Shown here: one piece after another, positions 1 through 9,912 of the stretch
Numbering within the stretch: position 1 is the first letter of the stretch
Layout: the number at the start of each line of letters is the position of its first letter
NCBI RefSeq assembly: GCF_011250555.1
Contig: NZ_JAANMZ010000015.1
Span: 24,618-88,617 of the forward strand
Source of the DNA: Bacillus sp. MM2020_4
GTDB lineage: Bacteria; Bacillota; Bacilli; Bacillales; Cytobacillaceae
Direction of reading: 5' to 3'
DNA: 64,000 bases
Position numbers and translations under genes: made by a program
The notes under the pieces: generated by a model
Told to the model about the DNA's origin: nothing
Seen by the model: the letters and a program-made list of their open reading frames with translations, nothing else
Databases searched by the model: none

Positions 1-182
1 GTAGGATCTCGTCGAATTAATCCCTTGCTTTCCAATCGTGCCAAATGTCCGTGTACAGTAGAACTGGATGCAAGTCCAACTGCTTCACCGATTTCCCTGA
101 CAGATGGTGGATACCCCTTACCCTTTACCTCACTCTTAATGAAATCGAGGATATCCTGCTGCCGTTTTGATATTTTTACCAT
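1..182 (-). CDS. lexA: LexA repressor, N-terminal part (runs off the window)
   Basis: This is the DNA-binding half of the SOS repressor LexA, cut by the window edge after about 60 codons. The protein starts [16 protein letters not shown] and carries the winged-helix segment [13 protein letters not shown] followed by [20 protein letters not shown], both hallmark LexA residues. The ATG at 182 is preceded by GAGGTG at normal spacing. A promoter can be read upstream on the minus strand: TTGTAT (246-241), 17 bp, TATAAT (223-218). A LexA box at 244-257 overlaps its -35 element, which fits autorepression. The self-cleavage protease half lies outside the window. The divergent neighbour is yneA, as in B. 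subtilis. Confidence 0.95.
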   Translation of the reverse strand, partial: MVKISKRQQDILDFIKSEVKGKGYPPSVREIGEAVGLASSSTVHGHLARLESKGLIRRDP

Positions 183-243
183 GATAAAATGCACCTCGCC
201 TGGTTAATGTTGACTATATTATAGCATGTTCCCCTATTTTATA

Positions 244-257
244 CAAACATAAGTTCG
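244..257. promoter_or_regulatory. LexA (SOS) box 1
   Basis: The 14-bp site CAAACATAAGTTCG resembles the Bacillus SOS box (CGAAC, four bases, GTTCG) with one half-site position changed. It overlaps the -35 hexamer of the lexA promoter on the minus strand, so it probably mediates lexA autoregulation. Confidence 0.7.
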
Positions 258-266
258 AAATAATAG

Positions 267-296
267 TTGACAACAAACAAACGTTCGAATTATAAT
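267..296 (+). promoter_or_regulatory. yneA SigA promoter with LexA box 2 in the spacer
   Basis: A consensus -35 TTGACA (267-272) and -10 TATAAT (291-296) are separated by 18 bp. A second SOS box, CAAACAAACGTTCG (274-287), fills the spacer. Bound LexA would block RNA polymerase directly, so the promoter should be tightly silent until DNA damage. Confidence 0.8.
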
Positions 297-343
297 TAAA
301 ACATCTTAAAGGGAACATACATTCTTAAAAGAGGTGCGGAATT

Positions 344-670
344 ATGAAAAAATTATGGAACAAATACTCTTATGCTATTACACTAATTATTTTAAGCTGC
401 TCGCTTACTTTCATCCTATCATTTCAACATCATATCAACGACAGTGATCAATATGTAAAGATCACAATTTCTGAAGGGGATTCATTATGGAAAATTTCTA
501 ATCAATATTCTAGTCAGCATTCCTTATCAAATGATGAGTTTATTAGTTGGATTAAGAAGCACAATGAAAATATCAGTGATCAAATTTTTCCGGGTGAAGA
601 AATCATTATTCCAGTAAGTAAAAGGACTTCTACATCAGGGACAGAATTAGCGAGTGCCCCTCAAGAATAG
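344..670 (+). CDS. yneA: SOS cell-division suppressor YneA (LysM protein)
   Basis: YneA halts septation during the SOS response in Bacillus. The 108-residue protein has an N-terminal membrane segment (about residues 9-26, YAITLIILSCSLTFILSF), then a LysM peptidoglycan-binding domain (about 38-92) with ISEGDSLWKISNQY and the closing IFPGEEIIIP. The ATG follows GAGGTG. It is driven by the LexA-controlled promoter just upstream and is followed 12 bp later by yneB, so the two are probably cotranscribed. Length and architecture match B. subtilis YneA; the assignment rests on these and on synteny. Confidence 0.92.
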   Translation: MKKLWNKYSYAITLIILSCSLTFILSFQHHINDSDQYVKITISEGDSLWKISNQYSSQHSLSNDEFISWIKKHNENISDQIFPGEEIIIPVSKRTSTSGTELASAPQE

Positions 671-1330
<660 letters not shown>

Positions 1331-1407
1331 ACCTTTTGCCTTGTCATAAGGTTTTTTTTTTAGTAAAATCAGGTATCTTATACTGCTGGAAAGGAAGGAT
1401 CTTTGAA

Positions 1408-1638
1408 ATGCTATCAAAAGAAAAAATGGCACGAATTAATGAACTGGCGCGGAAATCAAAAGCAACTGGATTAACGGAATTAGAGGCAAAGGAACAATCG
1501 AAATTAAGAAGTGAGTATTTGGCAACTTTTCGTTCAAATATGCTTGATACCTTAACCAATACAAAGTTTATTGATCCTGAAGGCAAGGATGTAACACCTG
1601 AAAAACTGAAAGCAAGAAAGAGAAATACACTACATTAA
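1408..1638 (+). CDS. ynzC: YnzC, DUF896 small cytoplasmic protein
   Basis: This 76-residue DUF896 family protein begins MLSKEKMARINELARKSK and contains the family core GLTELEAKEQSKLRSEYL. The family folds as a short helical hairpin; its function is unknown. The ATG at 1408 has GGAAGGAT upstream, so it is preferred over an in-frame upstream codon near 1336 that lacks a ribosome binding site. It is the third gene of the yneA operon and is followed by a hairpin terminator. Confidence 0.9.
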   Translation: MLSKEKMARINELARKSKATGLTELEAKEQSKLRSEYLATFRSNMLDTLTNTKFIDPEGKDVTPEKLKARKRNTLH

Positions 1639-1642
1639 AAAT

Positions 1643-1671
1643 AGGAATGCACTTTAATGGTATTCCTTTTT
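1643..1671 (+). terminator. Terminator after ynzC
   Basis: The stem AGGAAT/ATTCCT with a 13-nt loop is followed by a T run. It ends the yneA-yneB-ynzC transcript ahead of tkt. Confidence 0.6.
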
Positions 1672-1803
1672 ACATATATCTACTTTTATAAGAGAAAATA
1701 AAAAAAATCTAAATTTTATATTTGTTTAGTAGTTGAATTAATTCAAATTGCACTATAATATAAATGGTATGTAAGTAACTGTAGACAGGAAAGGATGTAA
1801 TCC

Positions 1804-3810
1804 ATGTTTAATACTATTGATGATTTATCTGTTACCGCAATACGAACTCTAGCAATTGATGCAATCGAAAAGGCAAATTCAGGACACCCAGGGATGCCAA
1901 TGGGTGCGGCACCAATGACTTATACATTATGGACACGGATTATGAATCATAACCCAAAAAATCCGCATTGGTTTAACCGTGATCGTTTTGTCTTATCTGC
2001 AGGACATGGTTCTGCTTTGTTATACAGCATGCTACATTTATCTGGTTATAATTTATCTTTGGAAGATTTGAAGCAATTCCGTCAATGGGGGAGTAAAACA
2101 CCTGGGCACCCAGAGTATGGTCACACTGAAGGCGTGGAAGCAACAACTGGTCCACTTGGACAGGGAATTGCGATGGCTGTTGGGATGGCAATGGCTGAAC
2201 GTCATGTCGCAAGCGTTTATAACAAAGATAACTTTGAACTTGTGAACCATTTTACATATAGTATGTGTGGTGATGGTGATTTAATGGAGGGTGTTTCTGC
2301 AGAAGCAGCATCACTTGCAGGACATTTGAAATTAGGTCGTTTGGTTGTTCTTTACGATTCAAATGATATTTCTCTTGATGGAGATTTGAATAAATCATTC
2401 TCTGAAAGTGTAAAAGAGCGATTTCAAGCCTATGGCTGGCAATATCTTCGCGTAGAAGATGGCAATAATCTTGAAGAAATTGCAAAAGCACTTGAAGAAG
2501 CAAAAAATGATTTAGACCGTCCGACAATGATTGAAGTAAGAACAGTTATCGGCTACGGCTCACCAAACCGTGCTGGAACATCTGGTGTTCATGGTTCACC
2601 ACTTGGTGCCGAAGAGTTAAAGCTTACAAAAGAGGCATATAAATGGACATTTGCGGAAGATTTTCATGTACCACAGGAGGTCTATGATAACTTCCAAAAA
2701 CTCATCGTCGAAAATGGTGAGAAGAAGGAAAAAGAGTGGAATGATCTTTTTGAACAGTATAAGAAGGAATACCCTGGGTTAGCAACACAGCTAGAACAAG
2801 CTTTAAACAATGAACTTCCGGAAGGCTGGGATCGAGATGTGCCAGTTTATCCTGAAGGAAAAAGCCTTGCTAGCCGTGCTTCATCTGGTGAAGCCTTAAA
2901 CGGTATTGCGAAAAACCTTCCTATATTCATCGGAGGTTCTGCAGACCTTGCTGGGTCAAATAAAACGATGATTAAAGGTACAAAAGATTATATGCCTGGT
3001 TCATACGAAGGCCGTAATTTCTGGTTCGGAGTTCGGGAGTTTGCGATGGGTGCTGCTATGAACGGTATTGCCCTTCATGGCGGAGTAAAAGTTTTTGGTG
3101 GAACTTTCTTCGTTTTCTCTGATTACCTACGTCCAGCAATTCGCTTAGCAGCGTTAATGGGATTACCAGTTACCTATGTATTCACACATGATAGTATTGC
3201 TGTTGGTGAGGATGGTCCGACACATGAGCCAATCGAACAGCTTGCTGCATTACGTGCAATGCCGGGATTATCTATCATTCGCCCAGCGGACGGTAATGAA
3301 ACTGCTGCGGCATGGAAGCTTGCGGTTGAATCAACAAATAAACCAACAGCACTTATATTGACCCGTCAAGATTTACCGACATTAAAAGGAACCGATACAA
3401 ATGCGTACGAAGGAGTGTCTAAAGGAGCATATGTTGTTTCACCTTCTGAGAGAGCAACTCCCGATGCCTTACTATTGGCAACTGGGTCAGAAGTAAGTCT
3501 TGCTGTTGAAGCACAAAAAGCCCTTGCAGGCGAGGGTGTACATGTTTCAGTTGTCAGCATGCCTTCATGGGATCGCTTCGATCAGCAATCGCAAGAATAC
3601 AAAGATTCTGTTCTGCCAAAGACTGTGAAAAAACGTCTTGGTTTAGAAGTGGGAGCTTCATTCGGATGGCACAAATACACCGGTGACGAGGGTGATGTTT
3701 TAGCGATAGATAAATTTGGAGCATCAGCACCTGGTGAAAAAATAATGGAAGAATACGGTTTTTCAGTTAATAATGTAGTTGCCCGAGTGAAGGCGCTATT
3801 AGAAAAATAA
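1804..3810 (+). CDS. tkt: Transketolase
   Basis: Transketolase moves two-carbon units between sugar phosphates in the non-oxidative pentose phosphate pathway, using thiamine diphosphate and a divalent metal. The 668-residue length is typical. The N-terminal domain has the substrate motif [10 protein letters not shown] (about 26-35) and the thiamine-diphosphate/metal motif [10 protein letters not shown] (about 156-165). The pyrimidine-binding domain has [16 protein letters not shown] and the C-terminal domain [16 protein letters not shown] precedes the ATG. It is a stand-alone gene with its own strong terminator, in the usual Bacillus position between ynzC and sirA. Confidence 0.98.
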   Translation: MFNTIDDLSVTAIRTLAIDAIEKANSGHPGMPMGAAPMTYTLWTRIMNHNPKNPHWFNRDRFVLSAGHGSALLYSMLHLSGYNLSLEDLKQFRQWGSKTPGHPEYGHTEGVEATTGPLGQGIAMAVGMAMAERHVASVYNKDNFELVNHFTYSMCGDGDLMEGVSAEAASLAGHLKLGRLVVLYDSNDISLDGDLNKSFSESVKERFQAYGWQYLRVEDGNNLEEIAKALEEAKNDLDRPTMIEVRTVIGYGSPNRAGTSGVHGSPLGAEELKLTKEAYKWTFAEDFHVPQEVYDNFQKLIVENGEKKEKEWNDLFEQYKKEYPGLATQLEQALNNELPEGWDRDVPVYPEGKSLASRASSGEALNGIAKNLPIFIGGSADLAGSNKTMIKGTKDYMPGSYEGRNFWFGVREFAMGAAMNGIALHGGVKVFGGTFFVFSDYLRPAIRLAALMGLPVTYVFTHDSIAVGEDGPTHEPIEQLAALRAMPGLSIIRPADGNETAAAWKLAVESTNKPTALILTRQDLPTLKGTDTNAYEGVSKGAYVVSPSERATPDALLLATGSEVSLAVEAQKALAGEGVHVSVVSMPSWDRFDQQSQEYKDSVLPKTVKKRLGLEVGASFGWHKYTGDEGDVLAIDKFGASAPGEKIMEEYGFSVNNVVARVKALLEK

Positions 3811-3822
3811 GAATGGTAAAGG

Positions 3823-3852
3823 AGAGAACGGGTTTCCCGTTCTCTTTTTTTC
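3823..3852 (+). terminator. Strong intrinsic terminator of tkt
   Basis: The perfect stem AGAGAACGGG/CCCGTTCTCT with a TTT loop is followed by a run of T residues. Confidence 0.9.
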
Positions 3853-4028
3853 TTGCCATTTTATGTAGGACCACAAAATATCGTGGCTGTAATGCCCGGA
3901 AGTTGTTCGTTAAGCATATGAAGATATTAAATCGACAAAAATAGTGAAAGTTTTTGCCGCCGTAAGACAAAAGTTTTGCTTGTCTTTTTTTATAATAGGT
4001 AAAAGGGGTTTCAACGAAGGAGAGAACA

Positions 4029-4472
4029 GTGGTGAGAAAATATCAGCTATATTTAATAGAAGATGAATTTGCCGCCCATTACTTCGGAAGAGAGCGTTTA
4101 TTTTTTCAGCTTTTTCAGGAACATCAAACAGCTGTCGGCGAGCTTAAATTTATAACACAAAAACAAATTTCATATATAACAAAAAGAGTAGAAGTCCTTA
4201 AAATCCATCAACTGTTTCAAAAACAACTGGGGAAAATAAAGGGATTTAGTGCGGACCATGGTGCATATACGATTTACCTAAGCGGAAAACTAAGTACGGC
4301 AAGGGTAGAAGTGTTTCAGGATTTAATTTTAGTTGAGGCAGTGGGTAGCTATGAAGCCGAAACAGCTTTTTTTGAAGTGCTGCGAAAATGCGAATCATCC
4401 TTTTTAGCTATTGATCTGGAACATGAGCGCTACGGCTGGTTAAAACCAATTAAAGAAAGAAAATTTATCTAA
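4029..4472 (+). CDS. sirA: SirA, sporulation inhibitor of replication
   Basis: SirA (formerly YneE) binds domain I of DnaA at the onset of sporulation and stops new rounds of replication. The 147-residue protein shows the family N-terminus YQLYLIEDEFAAHYFGRERLFF. GTG start codons lie at 4029 and 4032 behind AAGGAGAG; either could be used. In B. subtilis the gene is under Spo0A control, but I could not assign a confident 0A box here. It sits between tkt and yneF exactly as in B. subtilis. Confidence 0.9.
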   Translation: MVRKYQLYLIEDEFAAHYFGRERLFFQLFQEHQTAVGELKFITQKQISYITKRVEVLKIHQLFQKQLGKIKGFSADHGAYTIYLSGKLSTARVEVFQDLILVEAVGSYEAETAFFEVLRKCESSFLAIDLEHERYGWLKPIKERKFI

Positions 4473-4545
4473 TTGCAATGAGATATTGTCTTATCCCGTT
4501 TTATTTAGTAAACTGTATGGTAGACAACATGAAGGAGGAAGTTGA

Positions 4546-4761
4546 ATGGGTTATTACATTCTAGTTGGTATACTAGCATTAGCAGCTGGTGTAGCGCTAG
4601 GATTTTTCATTGCTCGTAAATATATGATGAGCTACTTAAAGAAAAATCCGCCAATCAATGAACAAATGTTAAAAATGATGATGATGCAAATGGGCATGAA
4701 ACCTTCGCAGAAGAAGATCAATCAAATGATGCAAGCCATGAACAAGCAGCAATCTAAATAA
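4546..4761 (+). CDS. yneF: YneF, UPF0154 small membrane protein
   Basis: A 71-residue protein with one N-terminal transmembrane helix (about 3-23, [20 protein letters not shown]) followed by [20 protein letters not shown], the UPF0154 signature. The methionine-rich tail ([12 protein letters not shown]) is also typical. Function is unknown; it is conserved across Bacilli. GGAGGAAG precedes the ATG and a strong terminator follows. Confidence 0.92.
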   Translation: MGYYILVGILALAAGVALGFFIARKYMMSYLKKNPPINEQMLKMMMMQMGMKPSQKKINQMMQAMNKQQSK

Positions 4762-4769
4762 AACGGACA

Positions 4770-4797
4770 AGCACTCATTTATAATGGGTGCTTTTTT
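4770..4797 (+). terminator. Terminator after yneF
   Basis: The stem AGCACTCATT/AATGGGTGCT (one G-T pair) is followed by six T residues. Confidence 0.85.
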
Positions 4798-4949
4798 CAT
4801 GCAATCCTCCCCACTCAGCGGATCACCTCTCCAATAAGCGAATCCTGTTCTAATTAAATTTCCTAATCTTTATTATTTTATAAATATTTGATAAAATATA
4901 TTTTCGATAAGCTAACTCTATTTGGATCTTAGCTGTTAAGGGGGTATTT

Positions 4950-6701
4950 ATGAAAGTATTTTTAGAATTGGGCTGGTTTTTTAAACAGGAGAAAAAAGCG
5001 TACATATCTGGTGTCTGTATTTTATTACTAGTCGCATTTCTACAACTGGTTCCGCCAAAGATAATCGGCATTATTGCCGACCATATAAACGAGGGAACGA
5101 TTACAAAAGCGATATTAATCGAATGGATGCTTGTATTAATTGTTGTTGGGTTTACCATGTATGGCCTTAGATATTATTGGCGAATCATGATTTTTGGTTC
5201 CTCCGTTAAACTTAGTAGGATTTTAAGAAATCGTTTATATCAGCATTTTACAATGATGTCACCATCCTTTTATCAAAAAAGTCGGGTTGGCGACTTGATG
5301 GCGCATGCAACAAATGACCTTTCCGCTATTCAACAAACAGCGGGAGCGGGCGTGTTAACTCTTGTTGACTCCCTTTCGACAGGTGGATTTGTGATCCTCG
5401 CGATGGCATTTACCATCAGCTGGAAGTTAACCCTTATATGTTTAATTCCGATGCCGTTTATGGCATTATTGACAAATTGGTTTGGGACCATGCTTCACAA
5501 AAGCTTTTATAAGGCACAAGAAGCGTTCTCATCACTTAATGATAAAACTCAGGAAAGTATTACAGGGATTAAAGTGATCAAAACGTTTGGGCAGGAGAAG
5601 GAAGATATTGAAGATTTTCGCAAGCAGTCGGCAGATGTTGTTCAAAAGAATTTGGTCGTGGCGAAAATAGATTCCCTCTATGATCCTACCATTTCGATTA
5701 TCACCGGTATTTCCTTTTTCTTATCGATTGCGTTTGGTGCAAAATACGTCCTAAATGACGAGCTAACGATTGGGGAATTAATTTCTTTTACGACTTATTT
5801 AGGGCTATTAATTTGGCCGATGCTGGCGTTTGGCTGGCTGTTTAACATCGTTGAACGCGGCCGTGCTTCTTATGACCGTGTAGCTACACTTTTAAATAAA
5901 AAAATAGAAATAATCGATCATGAGAATGCATTAAGCGTCGTGCCGAATGGAGATATCCAATATAGGATTGATGACTTTACCTACCCGGGTGAAAAAAGGC
6001 CTACGCTAAGAGAGGTCGCGTACACCCTTAACAAAGGTAAAACGCTTGGCATCGTCGGTAAAACAGGCTCAGGAAAAACCACGTTGTTGAAGCTGCTGAT
6101 TCGCGAGTTTGAAGGCTATAACGGTGATATTTTATTTGGTGAAAAAAAGTTGCAAGACTATAAGCTGGATAATTTACGTGAAGCAATTGGCTATGTTCCG
6201 CAGGATCATTTCTTATTTTCAGCTACTGTGGCGGAAAATATAGCCTTCACAGATCCATCCGCCTCAATAAAAAAAATTGAAGAGGCGGGGAAACTGGCCC
6301 ATATTCATGATGATATCCTCCAATTTACCGCGGGATACCAAACCGTTGTTGGCGAACGCGGGGTGTCTTTATCAGGTGGGCAAAAACAACGAATCTCCAT
6401 TGCTCGCGCCCTATTAATGAACCCGGAAGTATTGCTGCTAGACGATTCATTATCGGCTGTTGATGCCAAAACAGAGGAAGCCATCCTTTCGTCCTTAATG
6501 GCGAATCGAGCAGGAAAAACAACGATTATTACTTCGCATCGATTAAGCGCCGTTCAACATGCTAATCTCATTATAGTCCTAGAAGATGGGAAGGTTGTGG
6601 AAAGAGGTACACACCAGGAACTAATGAATTTAGATGGATGGTATAAGGAAATGTATCTACATCAACAGCTAGAAGAGCTGGTTGAGCATGGGGGACATTA
6701 G
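4950..6701 (+). CDS. ABC exporter half-transporter, YheI/BmrC-like subunit
   Basis: This 583-residue type IV ABC exporter subunit has six membrane segments (about 1-310) and a C-terminal ATPase. The ATPase shows Walker A GKTGSGKTT (about 370), Q-loop YVPQDHFLFS, signature LSGGQKQRIS and Walker B LLLDDSLSAVD. The residue after the Walker B Asp is Asp rather than the catalytic Glu, so this half has the degenerate site expected of the BmrC-type partner in a heterodimer. The next gene starts one base after its stop codon and carries the canonical Glu. Family knowledge points to multidrug export, but the substrate cannot be read from sequence. No regulatory leader peptide was recognised. Confidence 0.9.
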   Translation: MKVFLELGWFFKQEKKAYISGVCILLLVAFLQLVPPKIIGIIADHINEGTITKAILIEWMLVLIVVGFTMYGLRYYWRIMIFGSSVKLSRILRNRLYQHFTMMSPSFYQKSRVGDLMAHATNDLSAIQQTAGAGVLTLVDSLSTGGFVILAMAFTISWKLTLICLIPMPFMALLTNWFGTMLHKSFYKAQEAFSSLNDKTQESITGIKVIKTFGQEKEDIEDFRKQSADVVQKNLVVAKIDSLYDPTISIITGISFFLSIAFGAKYVLNDELTIGELISFTTYLGLLIWPMLAFGWLFNIVERGRASYDRVATLLNKKIEIIDHENALSVVPNGDIQYRIDDFTYPGEKRPTLREVAYTLNKGKTLGIVGKTGSGKTTLLKLLIREFEGYNGDILFGEKKLQDYKLDNLREAIGYVPQDHFLFSATVAENIAFTDPSASIKKIEEAGKLAHIHDDILQFTAGYQTVVGERGVSLSGGQKQRISIARALLMNPEVLLLDDSLSAVDAKTEEAILSSLMANRAGKTTIITSHRLSAVQHANLIIVLEDGKVVERGTHQELMNLDGWYKEMYLHQQLEELVEHGGH

Positions 6702-6702
6702 G

Positions 6703-8496
6703 ATGGAAGAAAAATTACAGCTGTCGGAACATGAACAAAGAAAGGTTTTATTCCGCCTTCTTTCCTATACCAAACCGCATAAAAAAATAATTAGCTTTGC
6801 CTTTGTCCTATTGATTTTAACGACAGTTGGCGACATTGTCCTGCCGTTTTTAGTGAAAATCTTTATTGATGATTACTTAATACCGGGAAAGCTTGAGTAT
6901 CGACCATTATTGATTCTAGGATCGGTATATATGGGAATTCAGGTGGTAAAAGCAATCCTGATGTTTTACCAGTTTGTGAAATTTCAAGAGATTGCCTTAT
7001 ATATCATCCAACGGCTGCGAATTGATGCTTTTTCGAAGGTTCAATCACTGGGTTTGAAGTATTTCGATAAGACACCTGCGGGCAGTATTGTATCGCGGGT
7101 AACGAATGACACGGAAGCGATAAAGGATATGTTTGTCACTGTTATCGCTACATTCATCCAAAGTGGGTTTTTGTTGACGGGAATTTTTATTGCAATGTTT
7201 ATTTTGAATGTGAAACTTGCACTGTTCTGTGTCATTATTATCCCACTGCTATTATTTGTTATGAATTTATATCGGAAATTAAGCTCGAGGTTCTATCTTG
7301 AAATGCGTGAGAGACTTAGCCAGCTAAATGCAAAGTTAAGTGAATCTTTGTCAGGGATGTCGATTATCCAAGTATTTCGCCAGGAAAAGCGACTGCGTAA
7401 GGAGTTCGGCAATATTAATGAACAGCATTACAATGCGGGAATGAAAAATATTAAAATCGATGGTCTATTATTAAGACCGGCAATTGATTTGATCTATACG
7501 GTTGCGCTGATCATTGTCCTCAGCTATTTTGGGATTACCTCATTCGGGAACAGTATCGAAATTGGGATCATCTATGCGTTTATCAATTATTTAGATCGTT
7601 TCTTTGAACCAGTAAACCAAATGATGATGCGGTTGTCCCTATACCAGCAGGCGATTGTTGCCGGCTCCAGGGTATTTAAATTACTTGATGAAGAGGAATT
7701 GGCCCCTGCACAAAAAGAAGAGAAAACAAGTACCATTGAAAATGGAAAAATTGAATTCAGAAATCTTTGTTTTTCCTACGATGGAAAGCGGGATGTACTA
7801 AAAAATATTTCCTTCACCGCTAATCCGGGTGAGACAATTGCCCTTGTCGGCCACACGGGAAGTGGGAAAAGTTCTATCATAAATCTGATGATGCGGTTTT
7901 ACGAATACGAACGTGGAGAAATTTTAATTGATGGTGAATCCATTCGCAACTATCCAATGCAAGAACTAAGGAAGAAAATGGGGCTTGTGCTACAAGATCC
8001 GTTTTTGTTTTACGGGACAGTAAAAGATAATATTCGGCTTCATAATTTAGACATGAGCGAAACGCAGATAGAAGAAGCAGCAAAGTTTGTTCAAGCCCAT
8101 TTATTTATCGAACGGCTGGAGGGTGGATATGACCATAAAGTAGTCGAGAGGGGAACCACTTTATCTAGCGGTCAACGACAATTGATTGCCTTTGCGAGAA
8201 CAATTGCAGCCAATCCCCAAATTTTGGTTCTAGATGAAGCGACAGCAAACATTGATACCGAAACGGAAGAGGCGATTCAAACGGCATTGGCGAAAATGCG
8301 TAAAGACCGTACTACTATAGCAATTGCCCACCGGCTATCAACGATTCAGGATGCAGATCTTATCCTTGTTCTTCATCAAGGGGAGATTGTGGAGAGAGGA
8401 ACCCATCAAGAATTGCTTGCACAAGAAGGTTTGTATCACAAGATGTTCCTTTTGCAAAATGGAGCGATTGAACGGGTAGAGGATGCGGTAAATTAA
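6703..8496 (+). CDS. ABC exporter half-transporter, YheH/BmrD-like subunit
   Basis: This is the partner of the preceding subunit, with six membrane helices then an ATPase: Walker A GHTGSGKSS, Q-loop LVLQDPFLFYGT, variant signature LSSGQRQLIA and canonical Walker B LVLDEATANID. The catalytic Glu here complements the Asp in the partner, giving one active and one degenerate nucleotide site. The ATG at 6703 (MEEKLQLSEHEQRK) follows GGGGGACATTAG and the previous stop codon, and is preferred over an in-frame ATG at 6682. At about 597 residues it lacks the long extracellular insertion of B. subtilis BmrD. The pair interrupts the usual yneF-ccdA neighbourhood. Confidence 0.9.
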   Translation: MEEKLQLSEHEQRKVLFRLLSYTKPHKKIISFAFVLLILTTVGDIVLPFLVKIFIDDYLIPGKLEYRPLLILGSVYMGIQVVKAILMFYQFVKFQEIALYIIQRLRIDAFSKVQSLGLKYFDKTPAGSIVSRVTNDTEAIKDMFVTVIATFIQSGFLLTGIFIAMFILNVKLALFCVIIIPLLLFVMNLYRKLSSRFYLEMRERLSQLNAKLSESLSGMSIIQVFRQEKRLRKEFGNINEQHYNAGMKNIKIDGLLLRPAIDLIYTVALIIVLSYFGITSFGNSIEIGIIYAFINYLDRFFEPVNQMMMRLSLYQQAIVAGSRVFKLLDEEELAPAQKEEKTSTIENGKIEFRNLCFSYDGKRDVLKNISFTANPGETIALVGHTGSGKSSIINLMMRFYEYERGEILIDGESIRNYPMQELRKKMGLVLQDPFLFYGTVKDNIRLHNLDMSETQIEEAAKFVQAHLFIERLEGGYDHKVVERGTTLSSGQRQLIAFARTIAANPQILVLDEATANIDTETEEAIQTALAKMRKDRTTIAIAHRLSTIQDADLILVLHQGEIVERGTHQELLAQEGLYHKMFLLQNGAIERVEDAVN

Positions 8497-8503
8497 TCAA
8501 AAA

Positions 8504-8530
8504 AAGCCTGCCTTATGGGCGGGCTTTACT
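8504..8530 (+). terminator. Terminator after the ABC exporter pair
   Basis: The stem AAGCCTGCC/GGCGGGCTT is followed by a short T-rich stretch. Confidence 0.75.
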
Positions 8531-8552
8531 TTTCTCTTGTTCGCTTTACATG

Positions 8553-8729
8553 TTAACAGGCTGATGATGAAACTTTTTTTATATAGATTCTATTATATTC
8601 ATTTAAAAGATTATCAAGTTCCTGGCTATAGCGAATTGCAACGGAGGAAGTAAAGCCGTTGGTGATGGCGACTTGAATTAATTCAGCTCGCTTTTTTTCG
8701 ATTAATGCAACTAATTCCTGTTTGATCAC
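8553..8729 (-). CDS. Spo0E-like aspartyl-phosphate phosphatase, 58 residues
   Basis: A short reading frame from GTG at 8729 encodes 58 residues, beginning MIKQELVALIEKKRAELIQ and containing SQELDNLLNEYNR at about 35-47. The SQELD motif and two-helix layout are the signature of the Spo0E family, which dephosphorylates Spo0A-P and delays sporulation. AAAGG lies about 10 bases upstream of the GTG. It lies alone on the minus strand, tail-to-tail with the ABC exporter genes. Which response regulator it acts on cannot be told. Confidence 0.85.
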   Translation of the reverse strand: MIKQELVALIEKKRAELIQVAITNGFTSSVAIRYSQELDNLLNEYNRIYIKKVSSSAC

Positions 8730-9004
8730 GGCAACTAATCCTTTCCGGAGTAACTCCTAAATTTGGGAATATTAGTATAAAAAGACTAGCAAAAAGGCAC
8801 TGTTTTACTAGTATAACCTATGCTGTAAATTATTTCAAAGACATTTGTAAAAGAATATCCAAAAATAACAGTGATGGGAATTGGAAATATTGTATAAATT
8901 TGAATCCGTGTCACAGGTGACACAAAATATTCATGTTCATCATTATCTTTTAGTCAAAAGTTTTGTTAGAATGGAGAGGTATCGACTATAGTGGGAGTGT
9001 TAAT

Positions 9005-9712
9005 ATGTCTGATGTAAATATATTCATGGCACTTGGTGCAGGGTTTTTAAGCTTTATCTCACCTTGTTGTTTACCTCTTTATCCTGCATTTTTATCATAC
9101 ATTACGGGAATGTCTGTCGGGGAATTAAAGAGTGAAAATGCCATGCTGCAAAAACGAAGTCTGTTACATACCTTATTTTTCTTAATTGGCTTCTCCATCA
9201 TTTTTGTAGCGATTGGTTTTGGAACAACATTGATTGGAAGCTTCTTTCGCGAGTATAAAGATTTAATTCGTCAACTTGGAGCAATTTTTATTATTTTATT
9301 TGGTTTGATGATTGTCGGAATCTTTAAGCCGGAGTTTTTAATGAAGGACCGTAAATTTGAATTTAAAAACCGTCCTTCGGGTTATATTGGCTCAATCCTA
9401 ATTGGAATGGCGTTTGCTGCAGGGTGGACACCATGTACGGGCCCTATTCTTGGATTTGTCATCACGCTTGCTGGACAAAATCCTAGCTCCGGCGTTTTAT
9501 ACATGATTGCCTATTCTCTAGGATTTGCGATTCCATTCTTCATTTTATCGTTCTTTGTTGGCAGAATGAATTGGATTAAAAAACACAGTGTAAAGATTAT
9601 GAAAATTGGCGGCTACCTTATGATCGTCATGGGATTTGTCCTTTTCTTTGACTGGATGACAAAAATCATTACAATCTTTTCCGGCCTGTTTGGTAACTTT
9701 ACTGGATTTTAA
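9005..9712 (+). CDS. ccdA: CcdA, thiol-disulfide transporter for cytochrome c biogenesis
   Basis: CcdA carries reducing equivalents across the membrane to keep apocytochrome c cysteines reduced; in Bacillus it also serves spore maturation. The 235-residue protein has six membrane segments. The two conserved cysteine motifs are [15 protein letters not shown] near residue 22 and [10 protein letters not shown] near residue 140. The ATG at 9005 ([13 protein letters not shown]) is chosen because GTGGGAGTG precedes it; the in-frame upstream ATG at 8963 lacks a binding site. The c-type cytochrome domain of the PQQ dehydrogenase 2 kb downstream would be one client, which is inference. Confidence 0.93.
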   Translation: MSDVNIFMALGAGFLSFISPCCLPLYPAFLSYITGMSVGELKSENAMLQKRSLLHTLFFLIGFSIIFVAIGFGTTLIGSFFREYKDLIRQLGAIFIILFGLMIVGIFKPEFLMKDRKFEFKNRPSGYIGSILIGMAFAAGWTPCTGPILGFVITLAGQNPSSGVLYMIAYSLGFAIPFFILSFFVGRMNWIKKHSVKIMKIGGYLMIVMGFVLFFDWMTKIITIFSGLFGNFTGF

Positions 9713-9912
9713 TTTCCTTACTTGTTTTATTTCGTGGTCATAAAAAAACAACTATATGTAAATATAATAGTCTTTAAGAGAATTTTACTATTTCCATCTT
9801 TTGTAATGAGTACCTATGATTTCAATGTTAGGAACATAATAAAGTGAAAAATTGATAGCAAAATTCTTCATTTGAGATATAATGGGGTAGTAAATAATTT
9901 AATAAGGGAAGA

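Noticed and set aside
4850..5158. Open frame of 102 codons on the minus strand at the ABC exporter start
   Set aside because: It covers the start region of the ABC gene in antisense and has no ribosome binding site or family features.
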